A stretch of 64,000 nt of DNA, taken from the NCBI RefSeq assembly GCF_023072595.1, contig NZ_JALLGK010000012.1, forward strand, positions 62,001 to 126,000, given 5' to 3'. The notes beneath the pieces are model-generated. The model saw only the letters and a program-made list of their open reading frames with translations. It did no database searches and had not been told where the DNA came from. The translations under genes and the position numbers were made by a program. The stretch is from Streptomyces sp. XM4193. Its GTDB lineage: Bacteria > Actinomycetota > Actinomycetes > Streptomycetales > Streptomycetaceae. Below are positions 32,369 through 41,662 of this stretch, one piece after another (within the stretch, counting starts at the first letter, position 1; every line of letters begins with the position of its first letter).

Positions 32369-33673
32369 CTACCCGGCGTGCCGGGCGGGGGCCGACCGCA
32401 GGACCGTCCGGGCGAGAAGGAGGGCCACCAGTGTCAGCCCGCCCAGCGCCGCCGCCGTGCCGGGGTGGCCGCCGAGCGCGAGGCCCACGCCTCCGAGGCC
32501 CGCGCCGAGGAAGACGCCGAGGCTCATCCCGGCGGCGTTGACGCTGAGCGCCGTACCGCGCAGCGAGCCGCAGCGGCGTACGAGCAGCGTGGTGACGCAG
32601 GCGGCCACGACCGCGTGCCCGACGCCGACCAGTGCGGTCAGCACGAGAGCGGGGATCAGCGAGCCGGTGAAAAAGACGCCGACCACCGCGGCCGTGGCGA
32701 CCAGCAGGGCCAGCGCCATCAGCGGCTCGGCGCGGACCCGCTGCCGCTCGGCGCTGAGCAGCCGCCCGGCGCACAGGTTCCCGAGGAAGAACGAGGTGCC
32801 GCTGAGAGTCCACACCAGCGCGAACATCCCGGGCCCCAGGCCGAATCTCTCGTCGTAGAAGGCGGCCAGATAGGCGAGGTACCCCATGAAGGCGGCGGTC
32901 CGCAGCATCGCGATCAGCAGCAGCGGGACCACCCCCGGCAGAGCGCCCAGCAACCGGAAGGACTCCAGATATCCGGGCCGCTCCGCGCGGGGCGCGCTCT
33001 GTGCGTCGGCGGCGCCGCGGCGGCGTCCACGCAGCAGGAAGTACAGGGCGAGGGCGCAGCAGATCGCGGCGATCGCCCACAGGTCGCCCTGCCAGCCCCA
33101 CAGCAGCGCGGGCAGGGCCACCAGCGGCGCCGCGAGCAGAGCGGTCAGCGACTGCGTCGCGGTGACGAGGGTCGCCGCGCGGCCGGCGGCGGCGTCGTTG
33201 TCGAAGCGGTCGGCGGCTGCCGCGGTGAGCGCGGGGTTGAGCACCGCGGTGGCCGCGCCCACGAGCAGACAGAACGCCGCCAGGAGCAGCATGCCGCCGC
33301 CGGCGCCCAACGCGGCGGCCACTGCCAGTACGAGGAGCCCGCCGGCCGCCGCGTGGTCCCTTCGCACCCGGTCGATCAGCGGCGCGAGCGCGGTGCCGAC
33401 GGCCAGGGCCGCGAGCCCGCCGAGGCCGCGGAGTTGGCCGAGCGAGGCGACGTCGCCGCCGGCCGTGTCGGCGATCGGCACGAGGAAGGTGCTGTAGATG
33501 GTGAAGGGCACCAGCCCGACCGCCGAGGCGAGCATGAACGGCCACAGCAGCCGCGTCATCCTCAGGTCCCCCGGCACCTCGGCGGCGGGCGGCTCGGGGG
33601 TGGCGGGCTGCTCGGCGGCGCCGGGTTCCGGCGCCCGGAGGTGGGCTCCCGGCTCGGGGGTCCTGGCGCTCAT
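32369..33673 (-). CDS. MFS transporter, 434 aa
   Basis: Major facilitator with about 12 hydrophobic segments after a soluble N-terminal tail of about 38 residues rich in Pro and Glu. The loop between helices 2 and 3 reads LAPLIDRVRRD, an MFS motif A-like turn. It resembles EntS/AraJ-type exporters in general build. The ATG overlaps the DUF364 stop (ATGA at 33670-33673), so it belongs to the four-gene operon and probably exports its product or moves a metal complex. Substrate not readable from sequence. Confidence 0.87.
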   Translation of the reverse strand: MSARTPEPGAHLRAPEPGAAEQPATPEPPAAEVPGDLRMTRLLWPFMLASAVGLVPFTIYSTFLVPIADTAGGDVASLGQLRGLGGLAALAVGTALAPLIDRVRRDHAAAGGLLVLAVAAALGAGGGMLLLAAFCLLVGAATAVLNPALTAAAADRFDNDAAAGRAATLVTATQSLTALLAAPLVALPALLWGWQGDLWAIAAICCALALYFLLRGRRRGAADAQSAPRAERPGYLESFRLLGALPGVVPLLLIAMLRTAAFMGYLAYLAAFYDERFGLGPGMFALVWTLSGTSFFLGNLCAGRLLSAERQRVRAEPLMALALLVATAAVVGVFFTGSLIPALVLTALVGVGHAVVAACVTTLLVRRCGSLRGTALSVNAAGMSLGVFLGAGLGGVGLALGGHPGTAAALGGLTLVALLLARTVLRSAPARHAG

Positions 33674-34491
33674 GACGCCTCCGACCGGTAGCGGTAGAGC
33701 GCGGTGGCGTCGGCGCTGAACTGGGAGAAGGGGAAGGGTTCGGCGGACAGCGCGGTCACCCCGGCGCCCAGGAAGGCCCGGGCGACGGCGCTGCCGCTCT
33801 GGGCGTACACCACCAGGGGCAGGCCCTGTTTGCGGCAGTGCTCCAGGATGCGGTCGAAGCTCCCGTTGCTCAGTGCCATTCCGGTCGCCACCACGGCGTC
33901 CGCCTCGGCGAGCACCTGCGTCATGTCGTCGGTGACGGGATCGCCCCACTGAGTGGTGGTCAGGTTGAAGTCGCAGGGCAGCGGGACGCCGCCGCGCCCG
34001 CGTATCGCCTCGACCAGCGGGTTGACGACGCCGATCAGTGCGACGCGCGACCCCGGGGCGATGTCCAGGAGCCCGGCGACGGCCGCGTCCCTGGCCCGTG
34101 CCCGTGCCTCGGGCGCACCCGCGGGCAGCACGACGGCCTCGGCGGTCGGTGCGTCGCGGTGCGGCTGCACCCGTCCGAGGTAGGCGTCGAGGGCGGCCAG
34201 GCGCACCGGTTCGCTCTCGTGCCGGACGAGGTCGTCGAGGCTGCGCCCGGAGGCGTCGGCGCAGAAGTCGGGCGTGAGCTCGCCGGTTTCGAACGCACAG
34301 GCGCCGAAGGCGTCGCCGGACCTCAGCAGCAGGTAGTGGTTCCGGTAGGTGACCGCGCTGCCGGCGAGCCGGGTGGTGTGGTGGAGCCAGAAGGCGCTGG
34401 TGACGTCCAGCTCCCGGGGCCGGGGACCGTGGGCGCCGTCGAGTACGGCGTCGGTCAGCTCGGACACGGAGTGCGGGGGCGAGGGGGACAT
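33670..34491 (-). CDS. DUF364-type putative metal-chelation Rossmann protein, 273 aa
   Basis: The C-terminal 150 residues match the DUF364 pattern: GSRVALIGVVNPLVEAI, then the cleft motif VVATGMALSNGSFDRILEHC and VVYAQSGSAVARAFLGAGV. The N-terminal part resembles the DUF4213 partner domain. The family is called heavy-metal chelation domain from structure and genomic context; its chemistry is not settled. ATG 34491 has a GAAGGAA site. It follows the cysteine-synthase-like gene after 117 bases and is coupled to the MFS gene. Its place in an operon with a metal-type box upstream supports a metal-linked role. Confidence 0.75.
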   Translation of the reverse strand: MSPSPPHSVSELTDAVLDGAHGPRPRELDVTSAFWLHHTTRLAGSAVTYRNHYLLLRSGDAFGACAFETGELTPDFCADASGRSLDDLVRHESEPVRLAALDAYLGRVQPHRDAPTAEAVVLPAGAPEARARARDAAVAGLLDIAPGSRVALIGVVNPLVEAIRGRGGVPLPCDFNLTTTQWGDPVTDDMTQVLAEADAVVATGMALSNGSFDRILEHCRKQGLPLVVYAQSGSAVARAFLGAGVTALSAEPFPFSQFSADATALYRYRSEAS

Positions 34492-34608
34492 GTCGGTTCC
34501 TTCGAAGGGGTGGTGACGGAGGTGGCGGCGTACGGGGCGTGGACGCCGCCCGCACGGGGGGTGCCGGGCCGTGGGACTGCCGACCGTGGGACTGCCAAGG
34601 GGGCGACG

Positions 34609-35643
34609 CTACGCCTTTTCGGGCACCGGCTCGGGGCGGCCGGACAGCCGGGCACGGTCACGCGGAGGCCAGTCCATCGCCGACCAGGGATGCCGCAACT
34701 CCTCGTGCCCGGCGGCCTCGTGGGGACGCATCGAACCCACCCCCACGGCGTCGGCGTGGCGGGCGTAGGCGGTGTCGACGTAGCGGTGCCCGGTGTCCGC
34801 GGCGAGGAAGACGTACGTGCCCTCGGCCGCGCGCTCGCGCTCCCAGAGCGTGGCGAGGTAGGCCGCCCCCGCCGAAAGGCCGGCGAAGATGCCGGAGACG
34901 CGCAGGAGTTCGACGGCGCCGGACATCGCGTAGTCGAAGTTGACCCAGTGGATGCGGTCGTAGAGCTCGTGCCGGACGTTGTGGAAGGGGATGGAGCTGC
35001 CGATGCCGGCGATGATCATGTCGGGGTCCGACACATGCTCGGCGCCGAAGGTGACGCTGCCGAACGGCTGCACCCCGACAAGCCTCACCTGCCGCCCCGC
35101 CTGCCGCAGACAGTCGGCGACGGCGCCGGTGGACGCGCCGGTTCCGACCCCGCCGACGAGTGTCAACGGCCCCTCGGGAACCTCCTTGCGGACGAGGTCG
35201 GCGACGTCCCGATAGCCGAGGTAGTGGATCGAGTCGTGGTACTGCCGCATCCAGTGGAAGTGCGGGTTCTCCCGCAGCAGTTCACCGATCCGCTCCACAC
35301 GCAGGTTCTGGTCCAGGCGCAGGTTCCGGGAGGGCCGGACCTGCTCCAGGGTGGCGCCGAGGATCTCCAGCTGGACTCTGAGGGTGCGGTCGACCGTCGT
35401 CGATCCGACGATGTGGCAGCGCAGGCCGTAACGGTGGCAGGCGAGGGCGAGCGCGTGGGCGTAGATGCCGCTGGAGCTGTCCACGAGGGTGTCGCCGGGC
35501 TGCACCCGGCCGGTGGCCAGCAAATGGCGCACCGCGCCGAGCGCCGCGTACAGCTTCATCGTCTCGAAGCGCAGACAGATCGCGCCCGGCGGCACCGAGA
35601 CGACGTCCGGTTCCTTCATGGCCTCGGCTATGTGCTCATGCAT
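34609..35643 (-). CDS. cysteine synthase-family PLP enzyme, 344 aa
   Basis: Fold-type II PLP enzyme. The Lys lies in RFETMKLYAALGA; the substrate loop is DSSSGIYAHALALAC (family T-SGNTG form changed to SSSGIYA) and the phosphate-binding loop is GGVGTGASTGAV. The changed substrate loop argues against an ordinary O-acetylserine sulfhydrylase. Relatives such as SbnA join phosphoserine or acetylserine to an amine on the way to diaminopropionate in metallophores. The start overlaps the methyltransferase stop by 8 bases. A metallophore role fits the operon, but the exact nucleophile is unknown. Confidence 0.82.
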   Translation of the reverse strand: MHEHIAEAMKEPDVVSVPPGAICLRFETMKLYAALGAVRHLLATGRVQPGDTLVDSSSGIYAHALALACHRYGLRCHIVGSTTVDRTLRVQLEILGATLEQVRPSRNLRLDQNLRVERIGELLRENPHFHWMRQYHDSIHYLGYRDVADLVRKEVPEGPLTLVGGVGTGASTGAVADCLRQAGRQVRLVGVQPFGSVTFGAEHVSDPDMIIAGIGSSIPFHNVRHELYDRIHWVNFDYAMSGAVELLRVSGIFAGLSAGAAYLATLWERERAAEGTYVFLAADTGHRYVDTAYARHADAVGVGSMRPHEAAGHEELRHPWSAMDWPPRDRARLSGRPEPVPEKA

Positions 35644-36412
35644 GTGCGGCCTCCCGGTCGGGCTGTGCGTGTCGGACGAACCTGAACAGCAGCGTCTGGC
35701 CTCCGCCGTCCTCCCCGGGCTCGCGGTGGACGACCTCGGGCCGAAAACCGCGGTCCGCTCCGTGCCCGACGATGCGCCGCAGATCCGCCTCGTCGGTCAT
35801 CGCCAGGTGGATCTCGCCCTCGGGCGCGAGCAGTTCGCGGTCGGCGATCTGGTCGAAGAAGCGCGTGACGATCTCGGCGCCGACGGCGAGGCCGCGGACC
35901 ACGGTCGGGTCGTCCCCGGGGCGCGGGTCGGCCGCGGGAGGGTTGAAGGTGACGGCGTCCAGGGAGCGGGAGCTCGGGAACTCCTCGAAGAGATGGCCGA
36001 CCAGCGGGCGCACCACCGTGTCCGACCGACCCCCGAGGAGGCGCCGGCAGTGCGCGGCGGTCGTCGCGACGCTGTCCGGGTGGATGTCGCACGCCCAGAC
36101 CTCCCGCGCCCCGAGCGCGCCGGCGATCACGGCCTCGACGCCGAGGCCGACCCCCATCGCGGCGTACGACCGGCCGGCGACGGCGATCGTGCCGTTCAGC
36201 AGCCGGTCGTGCAGGACGCGGCCGGTCCGATCCGGCGCGAAGACGCCCGGAGGCACCGTGAAGTCCCAGCCGTTGTAGCCGTACGTCCGCGTGGTGTGGA
36301 TGGCGCGGGCCTGGCCGCCCCGCCCGGGGGCACCGCGCGGCGGCGGCGCCTCGGGCAGCGATCTCAGCAGGGCGCGGACGTCGTCCTGCGACGCCGCGGG
36401 CCGGTGGGTCAT
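35636..36412 (-). CDS. PrmC/HemK-like SAM-dependent methyltransferase, 258 aa
   Basis: Class I methyltransferase. Residues 90-130 hold the SAM-binding motif GVGLGVEAVIAGALGAREVWACD and the catalytic-type motif is FNPPAADPRP (NPPY-like with Ala for Tyr). N-terminal residues 40-60 read YGYNGWDFTVPPGVFAPD, similar to PrmC-like proteins that modify small substrates. ATG 36412 has GGAGA six bases upstream; the longer frame to 36586 is low-complexity. It is first in the four-gene operon, 400 bases from the Zur-like box. Substrate may be an amino acid or a metallophore intermediate; NPPA suggests it is not a standard Gln methylase. Confidence 0.78.
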   Translation of the reverse strand: MTHRPAASQDDVRALLRSLPEAPPPRGAPGRGGQARAIHTTRTYGYNGWDFTVPPGVFAPDRTGRVLHDRLLNGTIAVAGRSYAAMGVGLGVEAVIAGALGAREVWACDIHPDSVATTAAHCRRLLGGRSDTVVRPLVGHLFEEFPSSRSLDAVTFNPPAADPRPGDDPTVVRGLAVGAEIVTRFFDQIADRELLAPEGEIHLAMTDEADLRRIVGHGADRGFRPEVVHREPGEDGGGQTLLFRFVRHAQPDREAAHA

Positions 36413-36620
36413 CGAGGTCTCCGTGATCGGGTGCGGGGTGTGAAGGCTGGTGGGACGCGGGGCGCGGGGCGGGACCTGCCGCCGGTGGGCGCGAGCGGTG
36501 GCGCCGGACGACTCGGGCACCGGCCGGCGCACGGCGGCACGGCCTCGTTCGGCGGTGGTCGTCGGGCCCGGAGCGGGACTCAGCATCCGGCTCCGGTCGG
36601 GGCGGCGGGCCGGGACGGGC

Positions 36621-36663
36621 GTGCGCCTCGGCCGCGTCGTGCGCCTCGGCCGCGTCGTGCGCC
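36621..36663. repeat. 18-base tandem repeat, 2.4 copies
   Basis: GTGCGCCTCGGCCGCGTC occurs at 36621-36638 and 36639-36656, with a partial third copy to 36663. The copies are identical. Its role is unknown and it may be a slippage product. Confidence 0.75.
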
Positions 36664-36811
36664 GGCCGGGCCTCGGGGCGAGGCGCCGAGCCGTTTCGCG
36701 CGGCGGTCGTGGCCGGTGGTCATGCTGCTCCCGAGCGGTTCGCGTGGACGTGCCCGGGGCCGTGTCCGCCGAACGAGAGTGTGGGCCCGAGCCCGAGCAG
36801 CATCCATCAGA

Positions 36812-36826
36812 TGAAAATGATTGTCA
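36812..36826. promoter_or_regulatory. Zur-like operator box
   Basis: TGAAAAT-G-ATTGTCA is a 7-1-7 inverted repeat with one mismatch from the actinomycete Zur consensus TGAAAATGATTTTCA. It is the most AT-rich spot in the region. It lies 400 bases upstream of the methyltransferase start and 250 bases upstream of the SRPBCC gene, so the target is not fixed. Zinc-dependent repression of the metallophore-like operon is the favoured reading. Confidence 0.6.
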
Positions 36827-37076
36827 ATGCAATCCGGTCGCCGCACCGGCGGCTCCGGGCCGGCCGGCCTCCTCCAACTCCCCCGCGCGCCAACGCCGTT
36901 GGCCGGGAGCCGAACCCTCGTCCTCCTGCCCCGGCGGCAGACCGAAGCGCGCCCCGCGCACACGGCGCCGGCACCGTACGGTCCACCGCCGCCGCGCCCG
37001 GGCAAGATCCACGTGGCAGCGGCCCGCGGGCGCCGCGACACTCGGAGAGGACCAGCCGTCGGCGACGGGGCGAGCG

Positions 37077-37589
37077 ATGACCACTGTCGAAGAGACCGTC
37101 CGGATCGCGGTGCCGGTGCGCACCGCCTACGACCAGTGGACCCGGTTCGGGATGTTTCCCCGCTTCATGCCCTCGGTGAAGAGGGTGGAGCAGGCCAGGC
37201 CGTCGCTCATGCGCTGGACGGTGGGCCTGGGACCGCTGCACCACTCGTTCACGACCGAGATCGTGGAGCAGCAGCCGGACACCCTGGTGCAGTGGCGGAG
37301 CCTGGACGGTCGGCACCGCGGCGAGGTGACGTTCCACGCGCTGGCCCCGGACCGTGCCGCCGTCACCGCGCGGTTGCAGGTCCTGCGGCCGGGCTTCGCG
37401 TTCCTCGCCTCAGACGCCCTCGGACTCCTCCGGCGCCTGATGCGGGCCGAGCTGACGCACTTCAAGGAGTTCGTCGAGAACCGGGGCCGGGAGGTCGAGG
37501 GCTGGCGCGGGACGATTCGCGACGGGCGGGTCTGCCCGGTGGACACCACCCCGCCGTGGAGCAGCGTGCCCCGGTGGCCGGTGGGCTGA
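37077..37589 (+). CDS. SRPBCC (polyketide cyclase/START-like) family protein, 170 aa
   Basis: Helix-grip fold ligand-binding protein of the type found in many streptomycete chromosomes: ETVRIAVPVRTAYDQWTRF at the start, FPRFMPSVKRVEQ, then TEIVEQQPDTLVQWRS and LRRLMRAELTHFKEFVENRG. Length is normal. ATG 37077 has GGGGCGAG upstream. It lies 43 bases before the FdhF-type gene and may be co-transcribed. No catalytic residues can be assigned; general function unknown. Confidence 0.85.
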   Translation: MTTVEETVRIAVPVRTAYDQWTRFGMFPRFMPSVKRVEQARPSLMRWTVGLGPLHHSFTTEIVEQQPDTLVQWRSLDGRHRGEVTFHALAPDRAAVTARLQVLRPGFAFLASDALGLLRRLMRAELTHFKEFVENRGREVEGWRGTIRDGRVCPVDTTPPWSSVPRWPVG

Positions 37590-37632
37590 ACGAGCGGTGG
37601 GCCGTACGAGCGGTACGAGAGCGGAGGTCGCT

Positions 37633-40008
37633 GTGACGCACAGGCCGGCGGGCGAGGAGCCCGAAGAGGAACTCTCGGTGACCGCGCCCAAGAAGTGGGC
37701 GGCGGGTGTGCCCGCGGTCGCGCACGCCCTGGAGTACTCCCTGGAGGAGACCTCCGCGCGCCGCACCGGGCTGACACTTCTCAACATGAACCAGGTCGAC
37801 GGGATCGACTGCCCCGGCTGCGCCTGGGCCGACCCCGCGCCCGGCCGCCGGCACCTCAACGAGTACTGCGAGAACGGCGCCAAGCACATCAACGACGAGG
37901 CCACGACCCGGCGGATCACCACGGACTTCTTCCGCGAGCATTCGATCCCGGAGCTGGCCGAACGCTCCGACCTCTGGCTCAACCAACAGGGCCGGCTCAC
38001 CGAGCCGATGGTCAAACGCCCCGGTTCGCAGCACTACGAGCCCATCGAGTGGGACGACGCCCTGGACCTGATCGCCGACGAGCTGAAGTCGGCGGCCTCC
38101 CCCGACGAGGCCGTCTTCTACACCTCGGGCCGGGTGAGCAACGAGGCCGCCTTCGTCCTCCAGCTGCTCGCTCGCGCACACGGCACCAACAACCTGCCGG
38201 ACTGCAGCAACATGTGCCACGAGTCCAGCGGTTTCGCGCTGCACGAGACGCTCGGCACCGGCAAGGGGACGGTGAGCCTGGAAGACCTGCACCAGGCCGA
38301 CCTGATCTTCCTCGTCGGGCAGAACCCCGGCAGCAACCACCCGCGCCAGCTCTCCGCGCTGGAGGAGGCCAAGCGCAACGGGGCCCGCGTCGTCGCGGTC
38401 AACCCCCTGCCGGAGGCGGGTCTGCTGAGGTTCAGGAACCCGCAGAAGGCACGCGGTGTGATCGGTCGCGGCGTACCGATCGCCGACCGGTTCCTGCAGA
38501 TCCGCAGCGGCGGCGACCTCGCCCTCTTCCAGGGGCTGAACCGGCTGCTACTGGAGGCCGAGGACGCACGGCCCGGCGGCGTGCTGGACCACGACTTCAT
38601 CCGCTCGCACACCCACGGCTTCGAGGAGTTCTCGCGTCACGCCCGGTCCGTCGAGTGGGAGGACATCCTGCGGGCGACCGGGCTCACGCGCGCCGAGATC
38701 GAGCTGGTGCGCAACGACGTGCTGCACAGCGAACGGGTCGTCGTCTGCTGGGCGATGGGCATCACCCAGCACAAGCACGGCGTCCCGACGATCAGGGAGA
38801 TCGTCAACTTCCTGCTGCTGCGCGGGAATCTCGGCAGGGTCGGCACGGGCGCCTGTCCGGTCCGCGGCCACAGCAACGTGCAGGGCGACCGCACCATGGG
38901 CATCTGGGAGCAGATGCCCGACTCCTTCCTCGACGCGCTGCGCGAGGAGTTCGGCTTCGAGCCGCCGCGGGAGCACGGGCTCGACTCGGTCGACTCGATC
39001 AGGGCCATGCACGAGGGACGGGTCAGGGTCTTCCTCGGAGTGGCGGGCAACTTCGTGATGGCGGCTCCGGACACGGAGTTCACCGTGGCGGCGATGCGCA
39101 GATGCCGTCTGACGGCGCACGTCTCGACCAAGCTCAACAGATCGCACACGGTCTGCGGCGAGACCGCGCTGATCCTGCCGACCCTGGGCCGCACCGAGGT
39201 CGACGTACAGTCCGGCGGCGAGCAGTTCGTCACCGTGGAGAACTCGATGAGCGAGGTGCACACCTCGCACGGACGGCTGGAGCCGGCGTCGAGTCGGCTG
39301 CTCAGCGAGGTCGCCATTCTGTGCCGGCTGGCGCGCCGCACCGTGGGCGGTCGGGTCGACATCCCCTGGGAGCGGTTCGAGGCCGACTACGGATCGATCC
39401 GGGACCGCATCGCTCGCATCGTTCCGGGGTTCCGGGACTTCAACCGGCGAGTGGTCCGCCCCGGCGGCATCCTGCTGCCCAACCCGGTCAACGAAGGAGT
39501 CTTCGTGACCTCGGTGGGCAAGGCGCTGTTCACCCGCAACGCCTGGGAGATGCCGCAGGCCCCGCCCGGACACCTGCTGCTGCAGACGCTTCGCTCGCAC
39601 GACCAGTGGAACACGGTCCCGTACGCGAACAACGACCGCTACCGGGGCATCCACGGGAGCCGCAGGGTGGTTCTGGTCAGTGCGCACGACATCGCCGAAC
39701 TCGGCCTGACCGAGAATCAGTTGGTCGATCTGGTCGGCGTGTGGGACGGCGGGGAGGAGCGCCGCGCGGAGGACTTCCGCGTCGTCCCCTACCCGACGAG
39801 CCGGGGCTGCGCGGCGGCGTACTACCCCGAGACCCAGGTGCTGGTGCCGCTGGGCAGCGTGGCGGACATCAGCAATCAGCCCACGTCGAAGTCGCTGGTG
39901 GTCCGCCTGGAACCCGCACCCGCACGCACACGAGCGGGCACCGCGAGGGCCGCGGGGACGGGGTCGGCGTCGGGAGCGGCGTCGGCTTCGGAAGCGGGGG
40001 CGGGCTGA
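37633..40008 (+). CDS. FdhF/YdeP-family molybdopterin oxidoreductase, 791 aa
   Basis: Large molybdenum enzyme related to formate dehydrogenase H and YdeP. Near the N-terminus GIDCPGCAW holds two Cys of the family's iron-sulfur region, then CENGAKHINDEATTRR. The bis-MGD domain has EPIEWDDALDLIADEL, FYTSGRVSNEAAF and NLPDCSNMCHESSG, the last holding the Mo-ligand Cys region. C-terminal MoCo-dinucleotide domain from about residue 650. The C-terminal 30 residues are Ala/Gly/Ser-rich. The start is GTG 37633 with GGAGG five bases before; GTG 37597 is possible. No partner subunits are adjacent. The substrate for this YdeP-type group is not established. Confidence 0.88.
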   Translation: MTHRPAGEEPEEELSVTAPKKWAAGVPAVAHALEYSLEETSARRTGLTLLNMNQVDGIDCPGCAWADPAPGRRHLNEYCENGAKHINDEATTRRITTDFFREHSIPELAERSDLWLNQQGRLTEPMVKRPGSQHYEPIEWDDALDLIADELKSAASPDEAVFYTSGRVSNEAAFVLQLLARAHGTNNLPDCSNMCHESSGFALHETLGTGKGTVSLEDLHQADLIFLVGQNPGSNHPRQLSALEEAKRNGARVVAVNPLPEAGLLRFRNPQKARGVIGRGVPIADRFLQIRSGGDLALFQGLNRLLLEAEDARPGGVLDHDFIRSHTHGFEEFSRHARSVEWEDILRATGLTRAEIELVRNDVLHSERVVVCWAMGITQHKHGVPTIREIVNFLLLRGNLGRVGTGACPVRGHSNVQGDRTMGIWEQMPDSFLDALREEFGFEPPREHGLDSVDSIRAMHEGRVRVFLGVAGNFVMAAPDTEFTVAAMRRCRLTAHVSTKLNRSHTVCGETALILPTLGRTEVDVQSGGEQFVTVENSMSEVHTSHGRLEPASSRLLSEVAILCRLARRTVGGRVDIPWERFEADYGSIRDRIARIVPGFRDFNRRVVRPGGILLPNPVNEGVFVTSVGKALFTRNAWEMPQAPPGHLLLQTLRSHDQWNTVPYANNDRYRGIHGSRRVVLVSAHDIAELGLTENQLVDLVGVWDGGEERRAEDFRVVPYPTSRGCAAAYYPETQVLVPLGSVADISNQPTSKSLVVRLEPAPARTRAGTARAAGTGSASGAASASEAGAG

Positions 40009-40309
40009 CGGGGCCGCGGGCGCCCGAAGCGAGGCCCGGCCGGCCGTCCTCAACGAGCAGGCGCGACTCCGCGACGGCCACCTCGTCCACCCTCCGGGCC
40101 CGGGGCGCCCCGACGCACGCCAGGGCGAGAGGTGGGCGGCGACTCGGGACGGGACGCGGGAAGCCCGTCGCCGTCCGCCAGGTCTGATCATCGTCTTCCG
40201 TACCGGGATACGTGCAGATACCCTCCACCGTGGGGCAGTTGGCCGTCCACGAACTCCCCTGTGTGGGTCTCCCGTCAGTGCTCCGCGAGAACAGCAGGAG
40301 GGCGAGTTC
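40009..40309. other. intergenic region before membrane gene
   Basis: About 300 bases without a supported gene. It should hold the FdhF-type terminator and the promoter of the following membrane protein; the stretch at 40185-40240 is the least GC-rich part. No clear motif was seen. Confidence 0.45.
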
Positions 40310-41404
40310 GTGGTGCCGAATTCCTCCGTGTCGACAACGCCCGGTCCCGGCCGCGGCAAGGACCGCGGCCGGTTCGACTGGGCGGCGCTGCGCGCCGATC
40401 TGCGGGGCGCCGTCCCCGACGCGTCGCTCGCCCTGCTGATCACGGTGTTGATCTACTGGCTGCTCTACGTCCGTGTGGAGAACGGCAGTTCGGCGACGAT
40501 CAAGATCATGCCGATGCTGGCGGACGCCGACGAGTTCTGGATGTACTGGATGTGCCAGGCGTTCGGCTGGTCGGCGATGCTGTGGGCGTACGCCACGGTG
40601 GTCTTCGGGCTGCTGCGCTCGGGGCCGAGGCCGCGTCTGCGCCGGCTCTCCGCGGCGCGGCTGGAGAAGTGGCACCGCACCACCAGCCTGACCACCATCG
40701 GGCTGATGTTCATGCACGCGCTGTTCTTCTTCCTGGAGCAGATACGCACCAACCGGGACCAGTGGTCGACCGGGCGCAGCGTGTGGACCGCCTTCGTCGA
40801 CGTGTTCGTGCCGGGCGGTTACGCCACCGGCACCGGCCGGGTCGCCATCCTGGTGGGCCTGTTGGCCCTCTATCTGGCCATCCCCCTGGGGCTCGCCTTC
40901 TACCTCCGCCACCGCACCGGCTCCCGCGCGTGGCTGGCGCTGCACCGCTTCGCCATCGTCGTCTACATACTGAGCGCCTGGCACACGCTGCTCTACACCA
41001 CGCAGGGCTGGTTCGACGGACCGTTCCGCACCATGCTCTGGGTGCTCCAGATCCCCATCGCGCTGTTGCTCCTCGCCCGCTTGGCGGCGCCGGCCCGTCG
41101 CAGTGAACGCCTCACCGCCCGCGGAGCGCGCACCCGCGAGAGCGCACTGCCGCTCAGTGCCCGGTGGCTGGGCCGGGCCGCGGTGGTCGCCGTGCTGCTC
41201 GCCCTGGTGGCGGTGGTCGTCAGCGGGGTGGACGGCGGACGTTCACCGCAGGACGCGCCGCTGGCGCCCTGGCCCGAGAAGTGGGTGCTGTGGGTCGGGC
41301 TGGCGCTCTTCGTCCTCGCTGCCGCGGTCGCGGTGGTCCGCGTCCGCCGCCGCTCGGAGGACGCAGCCGCCTCCAGGGCGAACGGGCCCGCCGGCCCTGG
41401 CTGA
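40310..41404 (+). CDS. ferric reductase-like transmembrane protein, 364 aa
   Basis: Polytopic membrane protein with about eight hydrophobic segments. Conserved His residues suited to b-type heme binding occur in EKWHRTTSL, FMHALFFF, LALHRFAIVV and SAWHTLLY, as in the ferric-reductase-like transmembrane domain. It has no soluble FAD/NAD-binding domain, so it would need a partner for electron supply. The last 40 residues end in a positively charged cytoplasmic tail. GTG 40310 has AGGAGGG seven bases upstream; GTG 40313 is also possible. Possible role in membrane electron transfer; the neighbouring molybdoenzyme may be linked but is not coupled. Confidence 0.8.
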   Translation: MVPNSSVSTTPGPGRGKDRGRFDWAALRADLRGAVPDASLALLITVLIYWLLYVRVENGSSATIKIMPMLADADEFWMYWMCQAFGWSAMLWAYATVVFGLLRSGPRPRLRRLSAARLEKWHRTTSLTTIGLMFMHALFFFLEQIRTNRDQWSTGRSVWTAFVDVFVPGGYATGTGRVAILVGLLALYLAIPLGLAFYLRHRTGSRAWLALHRFAIVVYILSAWHTLLYTTQGWFDGPFRTMLWVLQIPIALLLLARLAAPARRSERLTARGARTRESALPLSARWLGRAAVVAVLLALVAVVVSGVDGGRSPQDAPLAPWPEKWVLWVGLALFVLAAAVAVVRVRRRSEDAAASRANGPAGPG

Positions 41405-41662
41405 GCACGGCGCGGACACGTGCCCGGGCCCCGGGTGCGCCGGGCGGGGGACGTCAACCGACGGGCAGACGCGGGGAGTTGGCGCCCGCTTCGACGGCCT
41501 CACGCCGAGCGCCCCGGTCCCCGGCTTCGGCCACCTCGGACGGGCGCGATCGCTAGATTGTGCGGTGCGCCGGGGAGTTGGACGCTCCTGCACATCCACG
41601 GCGCGGCACCACCGGACTCCCCCGCGACGCAACGTCCCTGTCCCCCCACGAAAGAGACGTCC

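Larger units (their letters stand above)
36413..37076. other. divergent intergenic region with Zur-like box
   Basis: About 660 bases between the leftward methyltransferase operon and the rightward SRPBCC gene. No gene is supported. It contains a short tandem repeat (36621-36663) and a Zur-like palindrome (36812-36826) in a locally AT-richer stretch that probably marks a promoter. Confidence 0.6.

Noticed and set aside
36812..36826. Iron (DmdR1/Fur) box instead of Zur
   Set aside because: The sequence fits the 7-1-7 Zur consensus with one mismatch and does not fit the TTAGGTTAGGCTCACCTAA iron box.
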